A stretch of DNA of 64,000 nucleotides, taken from NCBI GenBank assembly GCA_963740065.1, contig CAVUCS010000001.1, forward strand, positions 186,001 through 250,000, read 5' to 3'. The position numbers were made by a program, and so were the translations under genes. Positions 39,547 through 48,800 of the stretch are shown here, one piece after another. The notes under the pieces are model-generated. The model had not been told where the DNA came from. It saw only the letters and a program-made list of their open reading frames with translations, and made no database searches. How positions within the stretch are numbered: position 1 is the first letter of the stretch; every line of letters starts with the position of its first letter. Source of the DNA: DASVDE01 sp963740065. Lineage in GTDB: Bacteria; Actinomycetota; Thermoleophilia; Solirubrobacterales; 70-9.

Positions 39547-39619
39547 AAAACCCAGTAGTGGGTATCTCCTGTGGGTTGAGCCCTGGGACCCTGGGGCATA
39601 GGCGATCTGGAGGCGGTTG

Positions 39620-40258
39620 ATGATTCGCCAGGCTCATTCTTATCTTGCGGGTGCCGTATCCGGCGCGACATTGATCGCGGCGGCCATCGTCGTCTTCATC
39701 CTTTTGCTTGTCTCGACTCAGGGCTTCCGGGACCTGCCGCTCATCAATGTCGGAGGCAGCGAGAGCACTGCCGTCGACTCCGCTGACCCAGCGGCCCCGC
39801 GTGGGTCCGTCGCGACTTCGGATTCGGGCCGTAGCGCCGGCGCCTCGAACCGTTCGGCGAGCGTTACTCGAGGGGGCGGTCTGGCGACGGACGGAGCCGA
39901 GGGGACGGCAACCTCTCCGGCACCCGGTAACTCGGCCGGAAACGGCGGCGCCGGTGCTTCTCCCGGCAACTCTTCAACTCCCACCTCCGGTGGCGGAGGT
40001 GGGTCCAGCTCCAGTCCATCCGGCGGTGGAGGGAGCGGAGCGAGCGCCGGCGACACCGTGTCCGGGACGGTTGCCGACACTGTCAACGGAGTCGTTGACA
40101 GAGTGGATGGGGCGCTCGGCGGGGCGCTGGACAGAACCGGAGTCACCGATGTGACCCAGGGCGCTGTTGATGGGGTCGCCGGGTCCAACTCGGTTGTCGG
40201 CCAGGCGGTCGACAGAACAGCCGGAGCGGTCAGAGACTTGCTCGGCGGCGGTCGCTAA
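39620..40258 (+). CDS. low-complexity Gly/Ser-rich membrane-anchored protein
   Basis: 212 residues. One N-terminal membrane segment (GAVSGATLIAAAIVVFILLLVS) precedes a region of about 110 residues of Gly, Ser, Ala, Pro and Thr. The C-terminal part has repeats of Asp-Thr-Val-Xxx-Gly/Asp type (DTVSGTVADTVNGVVDRVDGAL). ATG 39620 has TGGAGG six bases upstream. Function unknown; the linker-like composition suggests an extracellular, wall-spanning protein. Confidence 0.72.
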   Translation: MIRQAHSYLAGAVSGATLIAAAIVVFILLLVSTQGFRDLPLINVGGSESTAVDSADPAAPRGSVATSDSGRSAGASNRSASVTRGGGLATDGAEGTATSPAPGNSAGNGGAGASPGNSSTPTSGGGGGSSSSPSGGGGSGASAGDTVSGTVADTVNGVVDRVDGALGGALDRTGVTDVTQGAVDGVAGSNSVVGQAVDRTAGAVRDLLGGGR

Positions 40259-40294
40259 CCGGAACCCCCGCCTCAACCGTCACAATGCCCGCCT

Positions 40295-41611
40295 ATGTCT
40301 GAGCGCGAGCCCAGCCCCGGCGCGGCTGTTGCCGACCCGATCGAAGGGTCTCCGGTCTACCCGGCCGGCAGCCGCGTGAACGATCACGGGCATCTTGAGG
40401 TAGCCGGGTGCGATGTGGTCGAGGTTGCCGCCGAGCTGGGTACGCCCGCTTACCTTTACGCCGAGGACGACATGCGCGCCCGAGCCCGCGCCTACCGCGA
40501 GGCATTCGAGCGGCGCACGGGCGACTTCGAAGTGCTTTTCGCCAGCAAGTCATTCCCCTGCACCGCCGCCTACCGCCTCTTCGCGGAGGAGGGCCTTTCG
40601 GTCGACGTCGCCTCCGGCGGGGAGTTGCACATGGCGCTGCACGCGGGCTTCGACCCGTCCCGCATCCACATGCACGGCAACAACAAGACCGACGAGGAAA
40701 TCCTCTTCGCCGCGCGCTCAGGCGTCCGCCACCTAATCCTCGATTCCTTCGATGAGATCGACCGCTGCGAGCGGTTGTTGGACACGCCACAGGATGTCCT
40801 GATCCGGGTGACCCCGGGAATCAAGCCGTCGACACACGACTACATCCAGACCGGCCAGCTCGACTCCAAGTTCGGCTTCGGAATCGAGGATGGGTTGGCG
40901 GCGCGGGCGATCGAGCGGGTGCTGGCCTCCGATGCCCTCAACCTGGTCGGGCTGCACGCCCACATCGGGTCGCAGATCTTTGAGTTGGAGCCCTACACGC
41001 TGGCGATCCGCGCAATCGGCGAATTGGCCGGCGACTGGTGTCGGGTGGTCAATGTCGGCGGCGGGCTCGGCATCGCCTACACCGCTGAAGACGAGCCGCC
41101 TTCGATCGACGCCTACGTCGACGTCAAGGTGCGCGGTGTCGCCGAGGTCTTTGGCGAGGGCGTGCGGATCCTGATCGAGCCGGGGCGCTCGCTGGTCGGC
41201 AACGCCGGCCTCACGGCGTACCGGGTAGGCACCGTGAAGGAGATTCCAGGCGTCCGCACCTACGTCGCCGTCGACGGCGGCATGTCGGACAACCTGCGGC
41301 CGATGCTCTACGGATCGCGCTACGAGGCTCTGGTCGCCGACCGCGCCGCCGCCGCTCCCGACACTCTGGTGACGATTGCCGGCATGCATTGCGAGTCCGG
41401 CGACATCATCGTCCGTGACGCGATGCTCGCCTCGCCGGCGGTTGGCGACGTGTTGGTGACGCCGGCGACCGGCGCCTACGGTCACGCGATGGCGAGTAAC
41501 TACAACGGCGTCACTCGCCCGCCGGTCATCTTCTGCAGCGACGGCGAGGCTCGCGTCGTGATGCGGCGAGAGACCTACGAAGATCTGACTTCACGCGACG
41601 TCGATGGCTGA
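40295..41611 (+). CDS. lysA: diaminopimelate decarboxylase
   Basis: PLP enzyme for the last step of lysine synthesis. 438 residues with PLP lysine in VLFASKSFPC, then HMHGNNKTDEEI, GLHAHIGSQIFE, NVGGGLGIAY, LIEPGRSLVGNAG and the active cysteine HCESGDIIV. A CACAAT box lies eight bases before the ATG and there is no clear ribosome binding site. It overlaps hom by eight bases and starts the lysine/threonine operon of aspartate-family amino acids. Confidence 0.96.
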   Translation: MSEREPSPGAAVADPIEGSPVYPAGSRVNDHGHLEVAGCDVVEVAAELGTPAYLYAEDDMRARARAYREAFERRTGDFEVLFASKSFPCTAAYRLFAEEGLSVDVASGGELHMALHAGFDPSRIHMHGNNKTDEEILFAARSGVRHLILDSFDEIDRCERLLDTPQDVLIRVTPGIKPSTHDYIQTGQLDSKFGFGIEDGLAARAIERVLASDALNLVGLHAHIGSQIFELEPYTLAIRAIGELAGDWCRVVNVGGGLGIAYTAEDEPPSIDAYVDVKVRGVAEVFGEGVRILIEPGRSLVGNAGLTAYRVGTVKEIPGVRTYVAVDGGMSDNLRPMLYGSRYEALVADRAAAAPDTLVTIAGMHCESGDIIVRDAMLASPAVGDVLVTPATGAYGHAMASNYNGVTRPPVIFCSDGEARVVMRRETYEDLTSRDVDG

Positions 41612-42827
41612 GCCGATTCGCATCGGGTTGCTGGGCCGCGGCACGGTCGGCGCCGCTTTCGAGCAGCTGCTCGCGGAGCGAGCGGGTGCGGTCGAGGCGG
41701 CGACGGGCCGGCGGCCGGAGATCTCCGGCATCCTCACCCGCTCCGAGGGGGATTTCGGCGCGATTCTCGAGAGCTCGGATCTGATCGTCGAGTTGATCGG
41801 GGGAACCGACCCGGCGCGCCAGTTCACGATCGACGCCCTACGCGCGGGGCGGCCGGTCGTCACCGCCAACAAGCAGCTGCTCGCTCAACACGGCGACGAG
41901 CTGTTTGCGGTCGCGCGCGAGGCCGGGGTGCAGCTTCGCTTCGAGGCGGCCGTCGCCGGGGCGATTCCGATCGTGCGCACTCTGCAGGAGAGCTTTGGGA
42001 CGACGAAGATCTCCAAGGTCTTCGGCATCGTCAACGGCACCACCAACTTCATTCTCAGTGAGATGGCGGCGACCGGCGTCGCCTACGAGGACGCGCTGGC
42101 CCGCGCTCAGGAGCTGGGCTACGCCGAGGCCGATCCCGCCGAGGATGTCAACGGCGCCGACGCCGCGGCGAAGATGGCGATCCTCGCCCGCCTCGCCTTC
42201 CATACGCCGGTCACTCTCTCGGAGGTTGTCTACGAGGGGATCGAGTCGATCCAGCCGGACGACCTCGCTTACGCCAAGGAGCTGGGTCTCTCGCTGAAGC
42301 TGCTGGGCGTCGCCGAGCGGCTTGAGGGGGGCATCAGCGTTCGCGTCTTCCCCTGCTTTCTCTACGGGGGCCACCCGCTCTCACCGGTCGAGGGCCCGTT
42401 CAATGCGGTGATGGTCGAGGCGCCGGCAATCACCGAGGTGACGATGTCGGGTCCTGGCGCCGGTGGCGTTCAGACCGCCTCGGCGGTGCTCGGCGACGTC
42501 GTCTCGGTCCTCGCCGGCGATGCTCCGGTTCACGAAGCGCGCGAGGAGCTGCCGATCGTCGCCGACGTCACCTCGTCCTTCTACCTGCACCTGGAGGTCG
42601 CCGATCAGCCCGGGGTGTTGGCGCGGATCGCTCAGGTGCTCGGCGACAATGAGATCTCGGTGAAGAGCGTGGTCCAGCGCGGCATTGGCGACGACGCCCG
42701 GCTGGTCATGGTCCTCCATGAGTGTCTGGAGTCGCGCTTCGAGGCGGCGGTCGCGGCGCTCTCCGAACTCGATGTTCTGCGCGGCGCTCCGCGGGCTATC
42801 CGGGCGATCGAAGAAGAGTTTGTCTAG
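41604..42827 (+). CDS. hom: homoserine dehydrogenase
   Basis: Reduces aspartate semialdehyde to homoserine. 407 residues: Rossmann loop GLLGRGTVGAAFEQLL, VTANKQLLAQHGDEL, AVAGAIPIVRTLQES, KVFGIVNGTTNFILSEMA (family signature), and a C-terminal ACT domain (LHLEVADQPGVLARIAQVLGDNEISVKSVVQ) for feedback control, probably by threonine. Overlaps lysA and shares one base with thrC. Confidence 0.96.
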   Translation: MAEPIRIGLLGRGTVGAAFEQLLAERAGAVEAATGRRPEISGILTRSEGDFGAILESSDLIVELIGGTDPARQFTIDALRAGRPVVTANKQLLAQHGDELFAVAREAGVQLRFEAAVAGAIPIVRTLQESFGTTKISKVFGIVNGTTNFILSEMAATGVAYEDALARAQELGYAEADPAEDVNGADAAAKMAILARLAFHTPVTLSEVVYEGIESIQPDDLAYAKELGLSLKLLGVAERLEGGISVRVFPCFLYGGHPLSPVEGPFNAVMVEAPAITEVTMSGPGAGGVQTASAVLGDVVSVLAGDAPVHEAREELPIVADVTSSFYLHLEVADQPGVLARIAQVLGDNEISVKSVVQRGIGDDARLVMVLHECLESRFEAAVAALSELDVLRGAPRAIRAIEEEFV

Positions 42828-43861
42828 TGGCTGCGGGGTTGATCGAGAGATATCGGGAGAGACTGCCGCTTGAGGCGGGAGATCCCATTGTCACGCTGAA
42901 CGAGGGCTCGACGCCGCTGATCGAGGCGCCGCGGCTATCGGAGCGGATCGGCGCCCGCGCCTACCTGAAGTTCGAAGGTGCGAATCCGACCGGGTCGTTC
43001 AAGGACCGGGGAATGACCGTTGCCGTGTCACGGGCGAAAGGGCGTGGGGCGGAGGCCGTCATCTGCGCCTCCACCGGAAACACAGCCGCCAGCGCTGCCG
43101 CCTATGCCGCGCGGGCGGGGATGCGGGGGGCGGTGATCGTGCCGGAGGGCAAGATCGCCATCGGCAAGCTCGCCCAGGCGCTGATGCACGGGGCGCGGGT
43201 TGTGGCGCTGCGGGGAAACTTCGACGACGCGCTGCGAATCGTTCGCGAGCTGGCCGACAAGCACCCGATTGAGCTGGTCAACTCGGTCAACCCGTACCGG
43301 ATCGAGGGGCAGAAGACCGCCGCATTCGAAGTCGTGGAGGACCTTGGCGGGGCGCCCGGGGCGCTGGCGATTCCAGTCGGCAACGCCGGCAACGTGACCG
43401 CTTACTGGCGCGGGTTCCAAGAGCTCGACACCGCACCCGTCCTCTATGGATTTCAGGCCGAAGGAGCCGCCCCCTTGGTCCACGGAGAGCCGGTGGCCAA
43501 CCCCGAGACCGTCGCCTCGGCGATCCGGATCGGCAACCCGGCACGGTGGGAGGAGGCGATGAGCGCTTTCACCACCTCGCGCGGGCGCGTCGCCGCCGTC
43601 TCCGACGACCAGATCCTCGATGCCTACCACTGGCTGGCCGCGAACGAAGGCGTCTTCTGCGAGCCGGCTTCGGCATCCTCAGTCGCCGGCCTCCTCGCTC
43701 ACGGCCTGCCCGCCGCGGAAGGCGCGGCGCCGCCCGAATCCGTCGTCTGCGTCCTCACCGGCCACGGCCTCAAGGACCCCGACACCGCTCTCGGCAGAGC
43801 CCCCGCCGTAATCAACTGCGAAAACGACCTGAGCGCGGTAGAGCGCGCCGTTTTCGATTGA
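42827..43861 (+). CDS. thrC: threonine synthase
   Basis: PLP enzyme converting O-phosphohomoserine to threonine. 344 residues: ERLPLEAGDPIVTLNEGSTPLIEAPRL, PLP lysine in NPTGSFKDRGMTVAVS, ICASTGNTAASAAAYAARAG, PVGNAGNVTAYWRGF and EGVFCEPASASSVAGLL. GTG 42827 shares a base with the hom stop (TAGTG); the longer open frame upstream is not used. Short class II threonine synthase as in actinobacteria. Stop overlaps thrB (TTGA). Confidence 0.96.
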   Translation: MAAGLIERYRERLPLEAGDPIVTLNEGSTPLIEAPRLSERIGARAYLKFEGANPTGSFKDRGMTVAVSRAKGRGAEAVICASTGNTAASAAAYAARAGMRGAVIVPEGKIAIGKLAQALMHGARVVALRGNFDDALRIVRELADKHPIELVNSVNPYRIEGQKTAAFEVVEDLGGAPGALAIPVGNAGNVTAYWRGFQELDTAPVLYGFQAEGAAPLVHGEPVANPETVASAIRIGNPARWEEAMSAFTTSRGRVAAVSDDQILDAYHWLAANEGVFCEPASASSVAGLLAHGLPAAEGAAPPESVVCVLTGHGLKDPDTALGRAPAVINCENDLSAVERAVFD

Positions 43862-44739
43862 CCGCGCGCCGTCGACTCGTTCGCGTTCCCGCTTCTTCAG
43901 CCAACCTTGGGCCCGGCTACGACGTGATGGCCGCCGCCGTCGCCCTGCATCTGGAGTTGGAGGTGGAGGAGACGGGGGAGTTCTCGCTGGAGACCGGCGG
44001 TCTCGACGTATCGACGGGGCGCGACAACCTCGTCGTGCGGGCATTCGAGAGCCTGCACTCGGCCGATGGGATCGCCTTCCGGCTGAGAAGCGAGATTCCG
44101 CTCGCCCGCGGCCTCGGTTCCAGCGCCGCGGCGATCGTCGCCGGCCTCTCGGCGGCCGATCACCTCTTTGAGCTGGCGCTCTCCAAAGAGGAGATGTTGG
44201 TCAAGGCGACCGAGCTGGAAGGCCATCCCGACAACGTCGCGGCGGCGGTTTACGGTGGCTTCGTCGTCTGCGGCGCGGGGGAGGGCGGCGAGCCACGCGC
44301 CACGCGCTTCGATCCGCCGGAGGGCCTGGAGGGCATCGCCGTCATTCCCTCGGAGGAGGTTTCGACCGAACGCGCCCGCGAGGCGATCCCGACGGAGCTT
44401 CCGCTGGCCGACGCCGTCGCCAATCTCGCCGCCGCCTCGCAATTGATTCTTGGGCTGCAGACGGCGGACCTCGACCTCGTCGCCCGCGGCCTCGAAGACC
44501 GAATCCACCAACCGCGTCGCCGCGACCTCTACCCCCGTTCGATGGATCTGGTCGACTCAGCTCGAGACCTGGGGGCCCTCGGCGCCACGATCTCCGGCGC
44601 CGGCCCGGCGGTCCTCGTCTGGACCACCTGGCAGGACGCCGGCAAAGTCACCGCCGAGCTGGAGACGCACTGCGAAGGCTGGGCCGCCGTTAGGCGCCTG
44701 CCCTTCGCGCCTCAGGGCGCCGACGTCCCCGAGCTTTAG
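43858..44739 (+). CDS. thrB: homoserine kinase
   Basis: GHMP-family kinase that phosphorylates homoserine. 293 residues: VRVPASSANLGPGYDVMAAAVAL at the N-terminus, ATP-binding loop IPLARGLGSSAAAIVAGLSAAD, EGHPDNVAAAVYGGFVV and GATISGAGPAVLVWT. TTG start 43858 overlaps the thrC stop. The operon lysA-hom-thrC-thrB is complete for threonine from aspartate semialdehyde. A hairpin starts one base after the stop. Confidence 0.95.
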   Translation: MTARRRLVRVPASSANLGPGYDVMAAAVALHLELEVEETGEFSLETGGLDVSTGRDNLVVRAFESLHSADGIAFRLRSEIPLARGLGSSAAAIVAGLSAADHLFELALSKEEMLVKATELEGHPDNVAAAVYGGFVVCGAGEGGEPRATRFDPPEGLEGIAVIPSEEVSTERAREAIPTELPLADAVANLAAASQLILGLQTADLDLVARGLEDRIHQPRRRDLYPRSMDLVDSARDLGALGATISGAGPAVLVWTTWQDAGKVTAELETHCEGWAAVRRLPFAPQGADVPEL

Positions 44740-44740
44740 C

Positions 44741-44787
44741 TTCCGCTTTGCCTTTTCCCGGCTACACAGGGATAAGGCAAAGCGGAA
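44741..44787. repeat. 19-bp inverted repeat after thrB
   Basis: Arms 44741-44759 and 44769-44787 pair with one mismatch around a nine-base loop. It begins one base after the thrB stop codon. TTCCGCT and GGGATAAG recur in the hairpin at 35905-35951, suggesting a small repeat family. Confidence 0.8.
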
Positions 44788-44804
44788 AGTAGACAGGAGG
44801 AGAG

Positions 44805-45176
44805 ATGGGCGATTACACGATCAAGCACCGCGACGAGTTCGAGACGATGGAGGGGTCTGGAGAGTCGACCTGGTTGCTGGCGCGCAAGGCGCTCGGCACC
44901 TCCGCGTTCGGCTACAACCTGGTCGAGATCGGGCCCGGCGGGCAAATTCCCGAGCACGATGAGGGCGGCAGCGGGCAGGTCGAGCTGTACGTGATCCTCG
45001 AGGGCGAGGCGGTATTTCGGATCGACGGTAAAGAGACAGCGGCCCCCGCCGGAACGTTCGCCTCGATCGAGCCGCCCGTGAGCCGCACGATCCTCAACCG
45101 CTCCGACGCGCGGGTCACGGCGATGGTGATCGGGGTCGATCCGAGCGGCAGCTACGAGCCGATGTCCTGGGGCTAG
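44805..45176 (+). CDS. cupin domain protein
   Basis: 123 residues with a single cupin barrel: VEIGPGGQIPEHDEGGSGQVELYVILEGEAVFRIDGKETAAPAGTFASIEPPVSRTILN. Potential metal ligands are H and E in the first cupin motif; the second motif histidine is not obvious. ACAGGAGGAG ribosome binding site before ATG. Role unknown. A 14-bp palindrome CTAGAGGCCTCTAG (45173-45186) straddles its stop codon. Confidence 0.85.
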   Translation: MGDYTIKHRDEFETMEGSGESTWLLARKALGTSAFGYNLVEIGPGGQIPEHDEGGSGQVELYVILEGEAVFRIDGKETAAPAGTFASIEPPVSRTILNRSDARVTAMVIGVDPSGSYEPMSWG

Positions 45177-45193
45177 AGGCCTCTAGGCAGTTC

Positions 45194-45784
45194 TCAGGAC
45201 GGCGTTGCGCGAGGGAGGAGCTGCGCGGCGCGGAAGAAGAGCAGGGCGCCGATCAGAGTGAAGGAGCTGGCGAGGGACGCGTTGACGGCTTCGTTGGTGT
45301 TCGGAATGACGTAGGCGGCTATGGCTGAGACGCCGAAGGCGACCGAGCCGATCATGTTCTCCCAAGAAGCGCGCTCGGCGATGCGGTGCCCGCGCGCTTC
45401 TCTGACGGCGAGGGCGCTTGAAACCAGAAAGCAGATGGAGCCGAAGACATCGGGCGACCAGACGAGTAGGTCTATCCCCGGGCTGGAGAGTTTCTCTGAC
45501 ATGCCGCTGAAGGTGCTGATGTTGAAGAAGAGCGTGCCCAGCAACTGGATCAGGGAGCCCCACCACTCCAGGGAGACCAGCCTGCAAGCGCGTAGCTGTT
45601 CGAAGGCAGCCGCGGTGAAGAAGATGGAGGAGACGAAGTAGGCGACCGCGATCGGGCGCGTCCCCAGCGCGTCGGCCGCGAACGGCAGCGAGGCCAGGGC
45701 GAAGCCGGCCGAGCCGACCATGAAGAGGCCGGCGATGCGCCGTGCTGTCGGGAGTCGGGGATTTGCGCCAGGCCGTGACGGCAT
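45194..45784 (-). CDS. YrhK-like integral membrane protein
   Basis: 196 residues with about five hydrophobic helices (AGLFMVGSAGFALASLPFAADAL, AVAYFVSSIFFTAAAFEQL, GSLIQLLGTLFFNISTFSG, SPDVFGSICFLVSSALAV, FTLIGALLFFRAAQLL). The repeated GSxxFLxSS-type segments resemble the YrhK domain. Function unknown. Divergent from gltB. Confidence 0.72.
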   Translation of the reverse strand: MPSRPGANPRLPTARRIAGLFMVGSAGFALASLPFAADALGTRPIAVAYFVSSIFFTAAAFEQLRACRLVSLEWWGSLIQLLGTLFFNISTFSGMSEKLSSPGIDLLVWSPDVFGSICFLVSSALAVREARGHRIAERASWENMIGSVAFGVSAIAAYVIPNTNEAVNASLASSFTLIGALLFFRAAQLLPRATPS

Positions 45785-45789
45785 ACGCC

Positions 45790-45795
45790 TATAAT
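45790..45795 (+). promoter_or_regulatory. -10 element of gltB
   Basis: A perfect TATAAT at 45790-45795, giving a leader of about 55 bases to the ATG at 45857. No convincing -35 is seen at normal spacing. Confidence 0.5.
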
Positions 45796-45856
45796 GCCCC
45801 GACTCGTCAACCCGTCGCGCGCCCGCTCGAAGAAGGCGCGGAACCCGGGAGGTTTG

Positions 45857-48800
45857 ATGTCAGAGCACCAGCCACGCACTGGGGAGAGCGCGCACCGCTA
45901 CTCGCCTGAGCTTCCATATCGGCCACTTGTCTCTCCGCCGAGCGTCGAGGACAAGGACGCTTGCGCGATCTATGCCTCGGTCCGCAAGGACGCGACGCCG
46001 AGCCACGAGCCGATCGCCCTCGCGATCCCGGCCCTGCAGAAGATGCTCCACCGCGCCGGCAACGTCGACGGCGAGGGGGACGGCTGCGGCTTGATGCTCG
46101 ACCTGCCGCGCAAGATCTGGGCCGAGGAGGTCCGCGCCGGGGGACACGACCCCTCGCTGACGCTCGACGACGCCTTCGCCGTCGCCCACATCTTCGTCGA
46201 TCGCTCCCAGGACCTGCAAAAGGTCCAGCACGACGCCCGCGAGCTGCTCGGCCAGGGCGGGTTCCGCATCCTCGCCGAGCGGGTCGGCATGGTCGACTCC
46301 AGCGCGCTTGGGGCGACCGCTCGCGAGGAAGAGCCCCACTTCTGGCAACTCTCTGGCCTCGTCGCCGACGCGGCCCACCGCGATCGAGTCCTCTTCGACC
46401 TGCTGATCGAGCTGGAGCAAAGGCTCGGCGTCCACGTTCCCTCGTTCTCGGCGACGACCTGCGTCTACAAGGTGATGGGGGCGCCGAAGGTGCTCCCCGA
46501 GTACTACCCCGACCTGCGCGACGAGCGCTTCGAGACGATCGGCAGCTTCGGCCACAACCGCTACTCGACCAACACCTGGCCCTCCTTCAAGCGGGTCCAG
46601 CCCTTCTCGGTGCTGGGACACAACGGCGAGATCAACACGATCGAGCAGCTGCGCCAGGAGGCGCGCATGCTCGGCGTGCCGATCCAGCCCGGCTCCTCGG
46701 ACTCGCAGGATCTAAATCGCACGATCGACACCCTGGTCAGCCGCGACAAGCTCAGTCTCGCCGAGGCGATGGAGATGGTCCTGCCGCCGATCGTCGAGGA
46801 GATCCGCTCGCTTCCTGAGGAGCTGCGCGGCTTCTACATGTACCTGCACCAGACGATGGGCCCGTTCGCGCAGGGTCCGGTCGCGCTGATCGCCCGCCAC
46901 GCCGACGAGTGCGTGTTCTCGGCCGACGCGCTGGGCCTGCGCCCCCTCTGGCAGGTGGAGACCGGCGAGGACTTCGTCTTCAGCTCCGAGCCGGGTGTCG
47001 TCTCGGTTTCCGAGATGACCGCCGAGCCAAAGCCGCTCGCCCCCGGCGAAAAGGCGCTGGTGACGATCGACCGCGAGCGCAAGCGTTCCGCGTTGCACCC
47101 CCATGACGAGATGCTGCGGATCGTCCGCGACCGCTGGTTGGAGCGCGGCGGCGCCGAGGCCGTCGGTCCCTATGAGCGGGCGCTCGACACGGGCGGGCCG
47201 CTGGAGGGCGAGGACGTCCCCGGCTACTCCGACGCCGGCCCCGAGGAGCCGGTCAAGGTCGCCGACCGCATCCTCGCCGGCTTCGGCTGGCAGCGCGACG
47301 ACGTAAAACTGGTCCAGCAGATGGCGTCAAACGGTGCCGAGCCGATCGGCTCGCTCGGCTACGACGGGCCGCTGGCGGCGCTCTCGCCCGAGCGCCAGAA
47401 CCTCGCCGACTACTTCAAGGAGACGGTCGCCGTCGTCACCAATCCGGCGATCGACCGCGAGCGGGAAATCGAGCACTTCTCCACCCGCACTGTCTTCGGC
47501 CGCCGGCCCTCGATCGGTGCGCCCGGCGAGGACACGGGCACGGTGGAGACGGCTTTCCCGGTGATCCTCGGCGGCCACCATGAGATGGCGCCGCTCTCCG
47601 ACAAGACCTACCGCCGCATCGCCCGCGAGCACCGCACCTACCTGTTGGAGGACCTCTGGGAAGAGTTCCGCGGTCGCGCCGACGCGGTGGACATCTCCCT
47701 GCTGGAGTCCGAAACCACCCAGGGGGCGATCGAGCGGATCAAGCAGGAGGCGGTGAAGAAAGTCCGCGATGGGGCTGAGCTGCTCGTCCTCACCGACCGC
47801 ACCGTCTACGACGCCGGCCGCCGCTACCTCGATCCGCACGTTGCTACCTCGGCGATCGATCAGGCGCTGAAGGGGTTCCGGGTCGAGCCCGGCGAGGAGA
47901 ACCTGCGCCGCCGCTGCGGGATCGTCCTGCGCTCGGCGGCGATCCGCAACGTCCACGACGTGATGTTGGCCCTCGGCCTCGGCGCCAACGGCGTCTGCCC
48001 GTACACGATGGTCGAGGTCGTCTGTGTCGATGACTACGAGACCGATGTCTCCAACCTCTGCGATGCCCTGACCAAAGGAATGGAGAAAGTGATCTCGACG
48101 ATCGGGATCCATGAGGTGCGCGGCTACGCGCGCCAGTTCTCCTCGATCGGGGTGCAGCCGGAGTTGGCCGAGATCTTCCAGACGGAGGCGTTTGCCGCCT
48201 CGGAAAAGGGCGGCGTTGGATTCGCCGACCTCGACGAGGACTCCAACGAGCGGGCGCGGGCGCTGGCCGGCGAGGACGACGCGGCGAAACCGGCGAAGAC
48301 TTTCCGTTTCTACCCCAAGGTCTACAAGGCGGCGATCGCCACCGCGAACGGCTCCGGCACTTACGAGGAGTACTCCCAGAAGGTTCGCGACCTGGAGGAG
48401 AAAAGCCCGATCTCAATGCGGCACGTGATGGCCTTGAAGGGCGATCGCGAGCCGATCGACCCGGCGAACGTCGACGCCGGCGTCGGTCATCACGACTACC
48501 CGGTGGTGATCTCCTCGATGAGCTTCGGCTCCCAGTCTGAGCCGGCTTTCCGCGCCTACGCCGAGGCGGCAAAGGCGATCAACGTCCTCTGCGTCAACGG
48601 CGAGGGCGGGGAGATCCGCGACATGTACGGCAGATACCGCAAGTGGCGCGGCCAGCAGGTCGCCTCGGGGCGCTTCGGCGTCTCGGCGGAGATGCTCAAC
48701 TCCTCCTACGTCGCCGAGATCAAGATCGGCCAGGGAGCGAAGCCCGGCGAGGGCGGTCACCTGCCCGGAAAGAAGGTCTCCGAGAAGGTCGCCGCCGCGC

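Noticed and set aside
39800..40060. Repetitive Gly/Ser coding stretch considered as tandem repeat or CRISPR-like array
   Set aside because: No regular repeat unit or spacers; it is low-complexity protein sequence.
45173..45186. Palindrome CTAGAGGCCTCTAG at the cupin stop as a regulator site
   Set aside because: Only 14 bp, at a 3' end, with no second copy seen; too little to call an operator.
47327..48112. Long open frames on the minus strand across gltB and other large genes
   Set aside because: Shadows of GC-rich coding sequence. They have no family motifs, and the plus-strand protein is complete with all catalytic motifs.
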